A stretch of 64,000 bases of DNA from Pithys albifrons albifrons (lineage: Eukaryota > Chordata > Aves > Passeriformes > Thamnophilidae): the NCBI RefSeq assembly GCF_047495875.1, contig NC_092460.1, positions 6,066,520 to 6,130,519 on the forward strand. The letters run 5' to 3'. Numbering within the stretch: position 1 is the stretch's first letter; the number at the start of each line of letters is the position of its first letter. The notes below the pieces were generated by a model, which was not told the DNA's origin, made no database searches, and saw only the letters and a list, made by a program, of their open reading frames with translations. Below, piece by piece: positions 1-17,600 of this stretch. A program made the position numbers and the translations under genes.

Positions 1-5590
<5,590 letters not shown>

Positions 5591-5810
5591 GGACACTTGA
5601 GGACGAGGAGCAGTTTGTGTGTGAGGGCAGAGCAGGCTGACTCCGGCGCGGGCAGTGCGGGAAGGCGGCGGCTCCAACCCTGCTCTACGATGCTGAACTA
5701 CCGGAGCCTATTTCAACACATCCCTGCTCGGGAAAGTATCACATGCCTTAAAGCGACACAGCCTTCGGTGACAAGCCCCAGCCAGGCACTCGCCAGCGAC
5801 TGGAGCTGCA

Positions 5811-5818
5811 TTTAAATA
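5811..5818 (+). promoter_or_regulatory. TATA-like box in the CpG island
   Basis: The bases tttaaata, within a longer catttaaata, sit in an otherwise GC-rich island. If used on the plus strand, transcription would start about 25-32 bases downstream, near 5840-5848. The core atttaaat is self-complementary, so it could equally direct minus-strand transcription starting near 5785. The plus strand is preferred only because a GAG|GTGAGG donor follows about 100 bases downstream. Confidence 0.35.
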
Positions 5819-5841
5819 CCGGCACGGAGACTGTGCCCGGC

Positions 5842-5940
5842 GCGGAGGAGCCGCTCCGGCTGCGAGAGGCAGGGAGGGATGAATGAATGGGCAGCGGGAG
5901 GATGGACCAGCGCTGGTGGGAAGGCAGAGCTGATGGAGAG
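5842..5940 (+). other. Candidate first exon from the CpG island
   Basis: The left edge is inferred from the TATA-like box. The right edge is the GAG|GTGAGG donor, with intron bases beginning at 5941. An ATG at 5879 opens 20 codons (MNEWAAGGWTSAGGKAELME) and then splits a codon at the donor. Read through without splicing, the frame meets TGA at 5942-5944, so the frame is open only up to the donor. The short peptide is glycine/alanine-rich and matches nothing I know, so a 5' UTR exon or lncRNA first exon is equally likely. I found no partner exon that fixes the phase. Confidence 0.3.
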
Positions 5941-6019
5941 GTGAGGGACGGAACAGCCAGGAGCGGGCTGGGGACGCGTTAATTCCGTCGGCAAAGGCTT
6001 TAATTCTCCGGCATTGTTC

Positions 6020-9000
6020 TTGCACTTATTCACAAGAAGCAAGTGAGACTTAAGGGAGTCTCCTTTCTTTCACAGAGAGCAGCACATGCTTGTGAACAGG
6101 GAGGGTGGTGCAGGGAGATTGTAACAGAACACAGCGAAGAACAGGAGACTCCTCCACGCTCCCATGGGCTTTCCAACACCTTGACACAACTCTAAGTGGA
6201 ATCTTTCCTTCCATTTCCAATGCACCTCGGCAGACAACGAGGAAAGAGCTCTGATTTATTCCTAAATGCTAAAGCTCAGATATACCAGATTATTTATTAC
6301 AGTTGTTTATTCTCCACATCTTAAGTGGCCATTTACAGGAATGGAGTGGTTTCCTCTCCCTCTTGTACCATATGTAATTATTTTTTAAAGAGCCATTGTA
6401 TGGACTGAGTACATACCATTCACTTGGCATTACAGCTCTCACCTCTGCCTACCAAAGAAAAAAGGCTTGGAGACAAAACAAACTTCCATTTTAAGAGCTC
6501 AGGATGTGTGCTTAGCACAATGTGGGATTCTCATTTTTCCCCTTAACCTGAGGTAGAAAAGTGTGCCATCTTCACTGCTTACCAGCACCAGACACCAAGC
6601 AATAGTCAATAATAACAGCACTAAGTACCCTCACTCCCAAGTACCTCTTTCTCAGCACCCAAGGACATAACTCACAGTGGAGACTCACTGAGTGGTGCAA
6701 TGAGTTTACCTGACACATCACACACTCCTTCGGAGCTGCTGTATTTTATTGGGCAATATATACCAAGAACTTGGCCCTGTAGACCGACAGGAACATTTTA
6801 CTGGTCTCTGCCACAGTGTTCAGAGCAGCTCTTTAATACAGCCTTAAAACAATAAAGCGATGGGTGGCAGGTGTGTGACTGACACAGGAGAGCTCTGGCA
6901 CATGGACTCTCTCCACAGCACAGGTCACCAGTGCAGTGCAGCTTCTGTCAGGTCCCTGAGCACAGCTGGGAAAGAGAGGGTGGCTCAGGACAAGCCTCAT
7001 GGTGACCAGAGATGCTTTCAAGAGGTCAACTTTTTTTTTTTCAGGTGCTTTGTTTGAAAATACATGGCACAGGTATAGTTGGGAATGGAATGATCTGTTT
7101 ATTAAAGGTTTTCTTGTTTTCCTGAAGAATTTCCTTAGACACTGGAAGAAGGCCAAGAACTGGTGCAATTATTTTCTGGCCTGAGAGGGGTCAAAAAAAG
7201 AAGATAAGAAGCAACTAAGTACCATGAAATACTGATGAGCAAGGTACATCATCCTGGGATCAGGCACAGCCCAAATCTGGAGGCAACAAGGAGAAGGTTG
7301 CTGTGGTTTGCTGCCAAAGCCATAGGGAGACTCCAGACCTTTCCCCTTTCCATGGGAATACTGGAAGTTTTCTGCAGGACTTGAGAGGGCCGGTGATGGG
7401 AATTTATTTTAAAATAACATCTGTTTAGAGTATGGTCCCTTTAGGACTTTTGGGGAAGATAGAAGTGGAAAGGTAAGGAGTGGGGAGTTGTGAAGAAAGA
7501 CAAGGCAGAGGGGCCTCAAGAAAAAAAAATAAACTCATAAGAAACTGAAAGGCCTTGTGGACAGCAGGAGGAATGAAACAAATTGTGACCATACACCTTG
7601 GCAGACTAGGCAGAGACAGATTTATGCAAGATACAGATTTATGTAAGGTACAGAAGAGCTGTCACTCTGCCAAGCACTGCTAACTCCCAGCTCCACGAGG
7701 CTAATGCCACCATAACCCCTGACAGATGCTGCTATTGCTCAGGACAAGCTCTGCAGAAACGTGGGACATGTTGCTTCTGCAGGGTAGAGGGGAGTCAGAC
7801 AGACAGAGAGAATATTAAGCAGGCTGTGCTTGCAGCCTCTCCCCTGCCCTGGCTCCCAGCACCAGACAGGAACACGGGAGTCCTTGGCAAATCTTGCAGA
7901 AGCATCCTCACACCTGCTTTGATGTCTTTGCTGCCAAGTTTAACTTTCAGTGGACGAACAAAATGTGAAACAGCTCCTCTTACCCTCTTTGCTAAGCACA
8001 GTGTCATCTTCACCTGATGCTTTGGGGCTTTCCTTCAGCCTCCTCACTTGGTTTTGACAGGGAGGGGGTGATACTTTACTTGTGTCCCTGGGCCCCCTGG
8101 GCCTGTACTGAATGTGGGGCTACTGACATAAGGGAAAGAGAAAATAGGAAGGAAAAATAAGATACAAATGAGCAGTCTGCATACTTCAAAGTCATTTCTC
8201 AAAGAGTAATTTGTCTCTAAATAAAGGGGAAATAGGACAAAAGGTTGTGCCAACAACCCTGTGCAATTGCAGCTCCCAGCAGTGCTGGGGCAGGATGAAT
8301 CCATGCCCTGCAGAGGGGCAGGACAGCCTTGGGGTTGCATGGTCTATGCCTGACTTCTGGGAAGTGAAGTATCAGAAGGATGTCCTTCCACCCCCATTCT
8401 GACACCTGATGGCACACAGAGGAAAAAACAGAGACCAGAGCCTGAGCTATCCCAGATGGAGAGCATGGAAATGTGCCTACCCACAGCTCTGACTGAAAGA
8501 CTCCATAGGGTTGCTGGCACAGCTGCCAAAAGCAGACACTGGCATGATATTTCCAAGGTGAAGGTTGGTTGCAAGAGGTCAGCAGGCATACAACTGTCTT
8601 TGAGAGAGTCTGCCTCACACACAAGGGCTGTATGCACAGGGAGAACAGTCTTTTCCTCCTCGTTCTACCATGCATCTAGAGATGCCAAGTGAATTACAAA
8701 AATAGGCAAATAAAAATAAATGCTCTTCCCTGCCCGAACCTCTATTTATCACAATTTTCTGTGCACACAGAAAAGGAGAGCATATGCAACTCAGGCAGGC
8801 TCATGCAGACAGCAGATTGGTGCCTACACCCCAAGAAGGGCCTTTGGCCTCTGCCTTCTGAAATCTGCCTCCTCTGCCTCTCTCTTCTCCTCCCCCATAC
8901 CCCCCTTTTCCCCATGTAGAGATTGAACACAACACATCCCAAGCATGTATTTCACAGGGTCTGGAGAAGGCTCACCACCTTGGAAATGCAGAGCTCATTG

Positions 9001-11740
9001 GTTCTAGTGCTCCTGGGACAATGAAGCTCTGCTTTTCACAGACTCTGTTCTCCATCCCTCCCAGCTGCTTCCACCCACCCTATGAAGTTCCTTTCCATGT
9101 CCCAAACTCCACCTTGGCTGCTGCCTGGGCAACAGGCACTGCACAGTGCACTTCCTCACTACCAACACAATCCTACCCAGGTGAGCCAAGTGTAGTGTCA
9201 CAGTAAGTTTTACCTTAATTCCATCAAAATCCAAGTTTTTGACTCTCCTGCCTTAGGTTCACAACATTTGGGGAACCTTTTTTAAAAATCTGACAGAGCA
9301 GAAGCTTTCCTTGGCCCCCTCACCCCCACACACAGCTTGTCTTCCACTGAGGACAGCCCACATGGAAAACCAGCAGCTGAGTGGGTGAAGATTGAGCTGC
9401 CTAGAAGTGATTGCCTGAACAGCAACCATGAATCCCAGAGCACAACAAGCCAAGAAATCCTCAGCCATGGCCCTGAGCCTCCCTGTGTTTGTTGCTCTTC
9501 ATTGTTTTTCTTTTTTTCCCCCATGAAGAGTAAAGCAGGATTCCTTTGGTACAGGAGAGAACAAGTTCTCAGGTTCCCAAGACATCAGCTGTGGACACAG
9601 CTTTGCCCAAATACTTAAAAGCTATAGTCAATGAGTGGAGCAATGTTTGACATTCTACGTGCACATCATCCCCTGTGTTCAGCCACATGCTCCATTCGCT
9701 GTCTAACACCTCCAATATATTCCCAGGAAAACATGCCCTGCCCTGAGACTTCCAATCCTCACCACTTTTCTCCCTCTCTTGCAGGAGGTTGGTCCAACCT
9801 CAATAAACAAGCTGAACTCATTTCCTTTCTTGCCCTTTTGATGTCTTCTATGACACCATTAAATCTTTTTTGTCTGTACTGTCAGGTTTCCTACTCCTAC
9901 AACTTTTCCAGTGCCAGGAGAAGATGCACTGTTTTTCCTGGAGGTAAACATGCTGACCATGAAAAGCTGAGCTAGAAAGGTACACAATCTTTCAAAAAGG
10001 AAAAACATCAAGGATATATTTGATGATTTGTCCAGCTGTGGCCACAGCCTCTACTGGCCAATACAGACCACACACACCAGGAGCCTGAAGCAGCAGAGCT
10101 GAATTCACTTCCCACGGGAGCCCAGGGGCTGGTCCAGACACTTCAAGTACAGGGTGTTGGGAAATTTGCCCTGCATCCAGCACAGGTGCAGACATATGGG
10201 TATGGAGGACCAGCCAAGGATGCAGCAACAGGGAACAGCACAACACACCTGGTTGAGATGCTCCACCTGCTGTTCTTGGCACCCAGACCTGGCAGCTCCT
10301 TCCCACCCTGTTGTCTTGTGCCACATCACTGCAGTACCTCTCCCCTTGCTGCCTCAGCCACACCAAACTTGCTTGGCAGAAGCAGCAGTTCTGTCAGCCA
10401 TCCCTAATTCACAGCGAAGAACCAACCAGGATGACGGCATAACCAAAGCCATTGGGGGAAAAACCCCAAACCACAAGAGCACAATAAGTAGCTTGTATGG
10501 GAAAAGAACAAAGAATAAAATAGCAAGTCTGAATGTTGACAAAAGCAGGGACAACTGAGAGTAGAGTACAAAAGGAAGGATTTTCACAATTATTCTTTCC
10601 AGCCTACCTTAAACATGCTGCTATTCCTTGTTAAAGGGATGTCTAATCTTCACAATTACTGTGTTTGGGAGGCAACAATTCTGCTTTTTTGCAGTTTTTC
10701 CATGCCTAAGAAAAGAGAGAAAGAGAAAGAACACATCTATATTTATCAGGGAAGTTTATATCAAAAAAGTTTATGTCCTAGTTATTTTTAAAGTATGTAG
10801 GACAACGCACACAGAAAGTCTCAACCCTTATCTATAACTTGTCATTAGCTGACAAGATCAGCATTTGCTAAGGATTAACAAGGAGAATTATCTGTGCACT
10901 ACATTATCATCATGCAAAAAAATTTCAATAGCACTCAATATATTTACAATATTACAAGAAAAACATGAGTGAGCTCAGGATATCATGACAGGTAAACATA
11001 ACCACTACATAATAGAGATGAGTTATCTATTTAGTTTCAGATCAGAGATACCAAAAAGCAAAGAAATAAAAATTACAACAACCCTAGTGATGCCAGTTCA
11101 TGGTTTCTTGGGATACTGTTATTCTTTATCAGTCATACATTAGTTGGAAAGATCATTCTGATCTGAAAATCCAGAACTTTCTCATGGATTCTCAATTCCC
11201 ACATAGCACAAACCCAAGAGCCTCCAGCCCATTCTTGGTTTAGCCAGGTTGAAGACATTACATCAAATGCTATTGAAACACCCCCACTTTGAAAACAACT
11301 TGTTCCTTTTGTCAGTCTGCAGTTGCCTTTCCAGACCAGCTAAAACCACATTACATGCAAGACCCATCTACAGTGAGCAAACCATGGGGCAGAGTGCGTG
11401 AACTGCAAGTGAGCGTATCCATAGTCAGAGGGGACACTCGGCATTGTGTTTACCCCTTTCATTATGTCAAATATCAGTCCTCAAGCACAGGTTTAGCATT
11501 TACTTTTACTGCTGAAAAGTCAATTTTTTTATGAAGGTACAGGTGCTTTAACATTCATAACACAAATAAAATAAATCCAAAGGAAGCAAAACCATTCAGG
11601 CACTTTGGGAAGCAAAACCCCTGTTGTCAGCTCAGACTTGGTCACTGGACTATGTTCACTCCCTCTACATTTGCCATGTTCCTAAATTTCAGTTAAACTT
11701 CATAAACAATAAGTCTCCATTATTATTTCACCTGCTTTAG
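6020..11740. other. Moderately GC-rich unique sequence without a recognisable gene
   Basis: Base composition is higher in GC than the flanks, especially 7.2-10.5 kb. This produces many overlapping open frames on both strands, up to 152 codons at 8217-8675 minus and 134 codons at 10154-10558 plus. The overlap, the high Cys/Trp/Ser/Pro content and the absence of any familiar motif argue that they are chance frames. Good isolated splice signals occur, for example CAG|GTGAGC at 9181. Apart from one 17-bp duplication no repeat stands out. Confidence 0.6.
7617..7650 (+). repeat. 17-bp tandem duplication, two copies
   Basis: The unit cagatttatgcaagata is followed immediately by cagatttatgtaaggta, with two mismatches between copies. 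This is a small local duplication with no evident function. Confidence 0.8.
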
Positions 11741-11807
11741 CTGAAGGGTTGAACCAGGTGATCTCCAGAGGCCCCTTCCAACCCCAATCATTCTGTGATT
11801 CTGTCAT
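11741..11807 (+). mobile_element. CR1 LINE, extreme 3' tail
   Basis: The sequence runs gctgaagggttgaaccaggt, then gatctccagaggccccttcc, then aaccccaatcattctgtgat and tctgtcatt. This matches the terminal part of avian CR1 LINEs, which end in short repeats of the attctRtg type. Only the last 65 or so bases are present, typical of severe 5' truncation. It has no coding capacity. Confidence 0.8.
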
Positions 11808-11809
11808 TA

Positions 11810-14200
11810 TCCCAAAGTAATGAAAAAGAGAAGGCTTCAAAAGCAGTTAAATTAAGCCTCTTCTGTCAAATTTGACATATTTCATACATCAGCCTAGAAA
11901 CAAGGTTATCTAGGAAACAAATTTCTCCTGTAACATTGCAGCAAGTCCCCCCAGCTTGACACCCATCTCCTGCCCAGCTGCACTTGGCAGGTTCCCCCAG
12001 CCCAGGCAGCCTCCCACCTTCTCCAGGCACAGGGAAAACTAGAGGAAAAGCAGCCACGTGCCATACAAAAAGAGTTGCCATACAGACCAAAGATCAAAAA
12101 TACACAACCCTTTCCCAGTCAGCCCCAAACTCCCCATCACCGTGAAGAGCAAAAGACTCCACAACACACTATGAAAGCTCAAAGCCCAAACCACAGACAC
12201 AACCAAGAAACCACTCCAGAAGTCCCAAAACTCTGGTTCCCAAGCACCAACCTGAGAAACCCCCAAACACGGAGCTCACAGGCAGGTTTAGCTCTTGTTC
12301 CCGTCTCCCTCTAGCTCAGACTTTCTTCTGCTAATTTTTGGCTGCTTCTCTCACTTCAGAAACCACCATCACTCTTTTCTCCTCCTTCCATGCACTGGGA
12401 GCTTTATAAACTCAAACCACCTGAACACAGTGAGGAGCTGGTTGGAAGGCTCAAAACACAATCAGGTGCAAGGCATTTTTTTTGATTAGAGTAAATCCCA
12501 GTGACAAGGCACACCTGGGCTGGTTTGGGAAATAGCCCAGGGTGCTTGTGCTGGTACCAAGTGCCCCTGGAGGGAGTTCTGCTGTGAGCTCAGTGCCTTT
12601 TCTGGCTGTGAAATGTTTCTAGACACCCAGGTCTGCCTGGGTGCTCCAGAGCACAGCACAGTCCAGCACTTCTTATGGAAAAAAAAAAACCTTTGGCTGG
12701 TGTATCTGCCAAAGGAAAATGCAAGAGGCCAGATCAGCTCTGCGGTGTTGAATTTCTGGTCTTTATAACTTCAGGTGCTACCCTGAAAATAGCTCTTCAA
12801 AGTCCTCTAACTCTGCCTTGGCCTCAGCTGCAGAGCAAATCTCAGCTCTTACATTACACCAGGGGATTGACCAAATAGCTTATTTGCAAACCTATGGTTT
12901 TGCTTCCACTTCATCACAAAGAAAGTCAGTGGAGGGAGGAAAAAAAAAACCACATTAAGAAATTGAGAGCTTTCCTGTTACTTGTCCCCTGCAGTGTGAT
13001 CTCTTATAACAGATTCACTCTATGATATTAAATTATACTTCAGTTTATTACTTCTAAAATGCCCTGGATTCTGCAGGGGCATGGTGTGGCTTCCACACAC
13101 CTATTTTAGCATGCTTGGAGATCCTCAGGTTAGAGGTGCTACATGAGAAAATTTAGTTATGGATGAAATACACTGCTGTGCAATACTATAGCCTAGAGTT
13201 CACAGGAAAATCCTTGAAAAGATAAAGCAGGCAGACAGCAACTATTTTTGCCTTCAGTTATATTCATGAAAAAGATCGCCCCCAGCCAACCAAAAAAACT
13301 CATAAAGCAACACAAAAGACACCCTTAAAGAGGTGGAAATGAGAGATTGGGGAAAATTCTCACACTGGAACAAAAAAAAAATTAGAATGATCATGATTAT
13401 GGGATACAGACCAGCCAATATTCCCTGATGCCATCACTTTATCAAACACAAAACCTTAAGATTTAATTCCTTGTCACAGCCATAGGGTTTGTAATTATTT
13501 AAAAAAACATTTAAGTACTCTCTTCCACACCTCATCTCCCTGCTTGCAGGGCTGGGCAGGGAGCTGCAGCCAGAGCCCCGAGTGCTGGAATTCGTTTCCG
13601 AGTAAGGAATTAGTGCATGAAATGAGCATGGAAAAAAAAAATCATATACTGTTCTGCCTTCGCTTCAAAACAGGTTGGTTGATTGACAGCGAACCCTATA
13701 TAATAGTTCCTTCCAGGCAGATGGCAAGATCATGATTTGCTCTTCAGCTGCAATTTTCTGCTGCTTCTCACAACCAACCCAGCTCCTCAATCTACCAATG
13801 AGAGGGGTCTGGGCTGCCTTATATGTGTTTTACAATGCTCACATCAAAGCTTATGGATTAATATTGTGACTAGTTATCGTATTCCATTTTGTGAAAATTT
13901 GCCTCGAATTTGCCTCCAACATCTCCCGGCTGATCGTCTGCAGATAATAGCTTCACAAATCCACACAAAAGCAACTTGTAAATCCCTACCCCACCCCTGA
14001 CAGACAATACTCCTTTGAAGGGTTGCGTAGGTGTTGCAAATCCTGCCATACATCTCAACTTTCTCAGCACATATTGTTTTTAGGCTGCCATCTGCTAATG
14101 CACAGTCCCACCCTAAGAGAGATGCAGGAATGCTCCAATCTCCAGGCTGTTCTGCTTTCAGATGTACTGTTTTATTTCTCCCAATTCCCAACACTCAGAC
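11810..14200. other. Unique sequence with an A+C-skewed block
   Basis: No gene is recognisable. From about 12060 to 12300 the plus strand is strikingly rich in A and C and poor in T. A short perfect hairpin lies at 12624-12643 (cacccag, six-base loop, ctgggtg). Open frames here, such as the W/L/F-rich 75-codon minus-strand frame at 12039-12266, reflect this skew rather than coding. Confidence 0.55.
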
Positions 14201-14204
14201 TCTG

Positions 14205-14665
14205 TCATTCTTAGCCCTGACTGTAGCTGCAAAGTTCAGGAGACCTGCTCACACCACGGCGAGTTTCCAGTGATAAAGGGCATTTATTGAAATGCACCCA
14301 GGCATTTGCTTTACTGAACCAAAGCAGTGCTCCCACAGTGGTGCCCCTGGAAGCAGATTCATTGATCTCTGTGTCAGCTGGTGCACACCTAGAGAGGTGC
14401 TGGGATGAGCAGGAACTCATTTCCAGGGCGTGTACACTAATAAGATGTGTATTAAATTGGTAGCAAGGGAAGAGGACAACACCCAAAGACACACTGTGGG
14501 TAACACCTTGAACAAAGCAAGGCATCCACATCACAGTGTGGAATGCCGGGATCCAATTAGCACAGGAAATAAGGAGTGATGAACATTGTACCTGACTGTT
14601 CGTCCTCTTCACTGAAATTGTCAGCAGTACTCTTTTCCTTGCCGATGATTTTGCCTCACTACCAA
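14205..14665 (-). mobile_element. Possible degenerate solo LTR
   Basis: Read on the minus strand, this segment has moderate GC and carries an AATAAA signal (plus-strand 14283-14288). A GC-richer stretch of about 70 bases with CpGs follows the signal, reminiscent of the R-U5 end of a retroviral LTR. The 5-mer gctaa occurs on both sides (minus-strand sense), but the ends are not clean TG...CA, so boundaries are uncertain. The 152-codon minus frame at 14211-14669 lies inside it and shows no gag, pol or env motif. It may simply be unique sequence. Confidence 0.2.
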
Positions 14666-14669
14666 GCAC

Positions 14670-17600
14670 ATTAGCAAAATTTATAAGATTATATGCAATT
14701 TTATTTTTTTTGTTAGAAAATAAATTTATAGCAGTTAATTTACAGTGTTTCCTATGCAGGATCCATCACTAAAATACATTGAAGGCTACAAATTTAACTC
14801 GAACAAAGTGAAGAGCATATTATCACTTGCCAACTGAAATTTATCTGTTTTGATTCTTTTTTTATATTCTTCTTCTCCCACACATGCCTTTTACTACCCC
14901 ACCTTCTTAGGTTTTCAAAGATTTTGTTGTCATTTGCTCCTTAATAAAATCCAAGAATCTTTTGTCATTGGAGGCTCTGGACATCAAATTGCTGCTCATG
15001 TCACACCCTGACTTCTGTGCACCAAGCAGGGAAGTCAGAGCAAGGGATCATACACAATAGCATAGAATTCCTTCTTGTTTTTCTTGAAAAGCAAGAAAGT
15101 GAATAAAAAATGGCCAAGAAAACAAAATAGGGCTGGGAAAATAAAAATATAAAGGATTGTATGTTTAAAGGAGATAAAACTAGTAGTTTTTGCTTTCTCT
15201 CCCAGCTTGTACAGCAATCTTCTCTCTCATTCCCTAAATGCTACAAAAATGGTTTGGTAGACTGAAGTTATGTTTTCCTTGATTTCAGTAATCAAGGTAA
15301 GTCAGGACAATCTTCTCCACTGAAAATAAAATTCTTTTTACATCTAAGCAGGAGTAGCAGTTTTTGTTTCTTCTGCCTCTGCTCCAGCAAATGATTGCAG
15401 CTGCCTTTTTACAAGCTTTTAGTTGCTAGAGATATAAACACTCTCTTCAGAGTATGACAGATGAATTCTCCTGCAGTGAAATAAGATACCTTTCAGAGAG
15501 CCTGAAAGCAACTAATAGATTTCCAGGAAAATGCTGAAAATTGGCTTAATGTTGCATAAATAAAGATATCTATGCAACCTGGAATGAAACTCTACCACAA
15601 GCAGAAGGTTAGGCCCTACCTATGATACCAAATCCTTCTTTTGCCAGTTTGCACAGATCTTTAATGGACATGGGGTCATTTGCTGCCCTTCTGAATCTCC
15701 CCTGATACAGTCATCATTGTTAAATTTTAAATATGAATCATTTTCCAGGCAGCATAATATCCACTTGGCTCCTCCTTCCATTTTCCCACAGGGGTCTGAA
15801 AAATGTTAAACTGTTCTCTTCACAATTAAATTCATGAAACACTTAAATTCTATGGCAGTCAGACACCAAGGAACAGGAAAATCATTTCATCTCATAATGT
15901 TTTAGAGCCCCTAGGCAAATGTAAACACTGTATGCTGTGATAGAGGAAGGATTTATTGCTGCTGCTGAACAGAGAATCTGCTGATTTATTTCTAATTCCA
16001 GTAGATTTTTGAGGGCAATTTATTTATTACAGAATTTTGGTGAAATGATTATTTAGGAAGTTTGAACACACCAGCCCCATTTGTGTGGAGATGCATTTTA
16101 AATAAAAAGACACGGAACCAAATCAATCTGTATTGAACTAACACTGGTCTGTAATAGGGAATCATTGCTGCACTCACTCCCCTGCCAGAGCATAAAAGGG
16201 GTTTGAGCTCTCACATATCTCAGGTTCTGAGGCCAAGTGACATATGATAGGTGATGCTGCAGGTGCTGCTGTAGATACCTTAAGCTGAGGCAGGGAAGTA
16301 TCTAAGTCACTATTTTATTCTGGCAAATGTTTTACCCAAGGTTAGTTTAATTCATTCTGCTGAAAGAAACATCTCTAAACTCTGCTCCCAAGTGTTGTTC
16401 TAAGCGTTCATTTATATACATCTCAGGATGCCAAAGGTTACCATTCTGAGTCAGTACATCTCTCTTAGTATATCAAATTCATAAGCACATTGGTAAAAAT
16501 AGGATTTTGTGCCATGCCACTGAGTTTTACAGTAAGCTCTTGGCTCTGCTGGAGCCTCCTCTGCTCCAGCAGTATTGGCAGCCTTGGGAACTGCTTGGGA
16601 AACTAAAGGAGGGTGAATTCAGTTTCATGGCAGAGGCTGAGACAGGAGTCTCCACCACTGCTCAGCAGTGCATGGTGCACATAGAACAGACATCCACACA
16701 CTTCATGTCTGTCTCTGTGGGTACTCCAGTTCCAGCAATGACCTGTCATCTTATGTCCTACTTTTTGTCCCATCCAACCCACTGGCTTCTCTTGCAATTC
16801 AGGGGTTAATACTTTGGGAAGAAGCCACCTCCTGTACAGCCACATCTGTGAGATCCAGCATGAGCAGGCTGGGCTGTGACTGCAGCCTGTGGCCACGTCA
16901 CAGCACAGCTAAAGAAAATCATAAAGAGTTGGGATCTGATCATCACCTCATTTGACAGTTCATCACCCATGTCTCCACTGAAAGGTGCCTGGGTATTTCT
17001 CAAATCCTTTCTGTTATCTTCTTATTTAGTAAAGCTGAGAGAAAACAGGAGATTTCTCTAAACAAAAGTATAATTTCTGAATTTCTCTCCAAGGATGCCA
17101 CAGGAATCACTCCAGAGTATCTGTCAAGCTGGCATTCCCCTGAGACCGCTTTAGCTCTTTGCTCTGGCTAACTTGAAGTGAGAACTTGAACCATATCTCA
17201 GATAACTGCTGTAGAGAATCAATTTTCAATTTCCTGCTGAACTTCAGATACATATTTAAATACTCAGTACTTCTGGCATCTGGAAAGAAACCAACAATAA
17301 AATCAAATGGTCAAGCTACTCATCCGATAAGGGAAAATCTGCAATGTATCAAGCAAAGAGGAGACTCAGGCACAGGCCTGAATGGTAGATTTTCTCAGCA
17401 CCAGTGTAAAATCGGTGCCATGGTCTCACTGTCTTTTTGAGGAAAAAAAACCCAGCTAGTAACTCAATGGCAATTTTGTCTAAACCAGAATATTTCTGTA
17501 GAATTCACAGTTCAATTTATAGTCTTGTTTTTTAGTGGAACGGAAAAAACAGATGAAGTTTCTCATTGAAATCAGTGACTTAATTAGAAACAAGGCTTAG

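Larger units (their letters stand above)
5600..6010. promoter_or_regulatory. CpG island, probable promoter region
   Basis: This is the only dense CpG cluster in the window. About 30 CpG dinucleotides can be counted in roughly 400 bases (for example in the runs near 5643-5665 and 5837-5860), while the kilobases on either side have very few. In vertebrate genomes, unmethylated islands of this kind usually mark promoters. A palindromic TATA-like box lies inside it at 5811-5818, and a good plus-strand donor lies at 5941. Because the box reads the same on both strands, a minus-strand or bidirectional promoter remains possible. No gene could be named from the sequence. Confidence 0.7.

Noticed and set aside
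8217..8675. 152-codon minus-strand open frame
   Set aside because: It overlaps several other long frames on both strands in a GC-richer patch, has Cys/Trp/Ser-rich composition and shows no recognisable domain. It has no promoter or splice context.
14211..14669. 152-codon minus-strand open frame
   Set aside because: No motif is recognisable, and it coincides with a possible degenerate repeat. Retroviral gag, pol or env motifs are absent.
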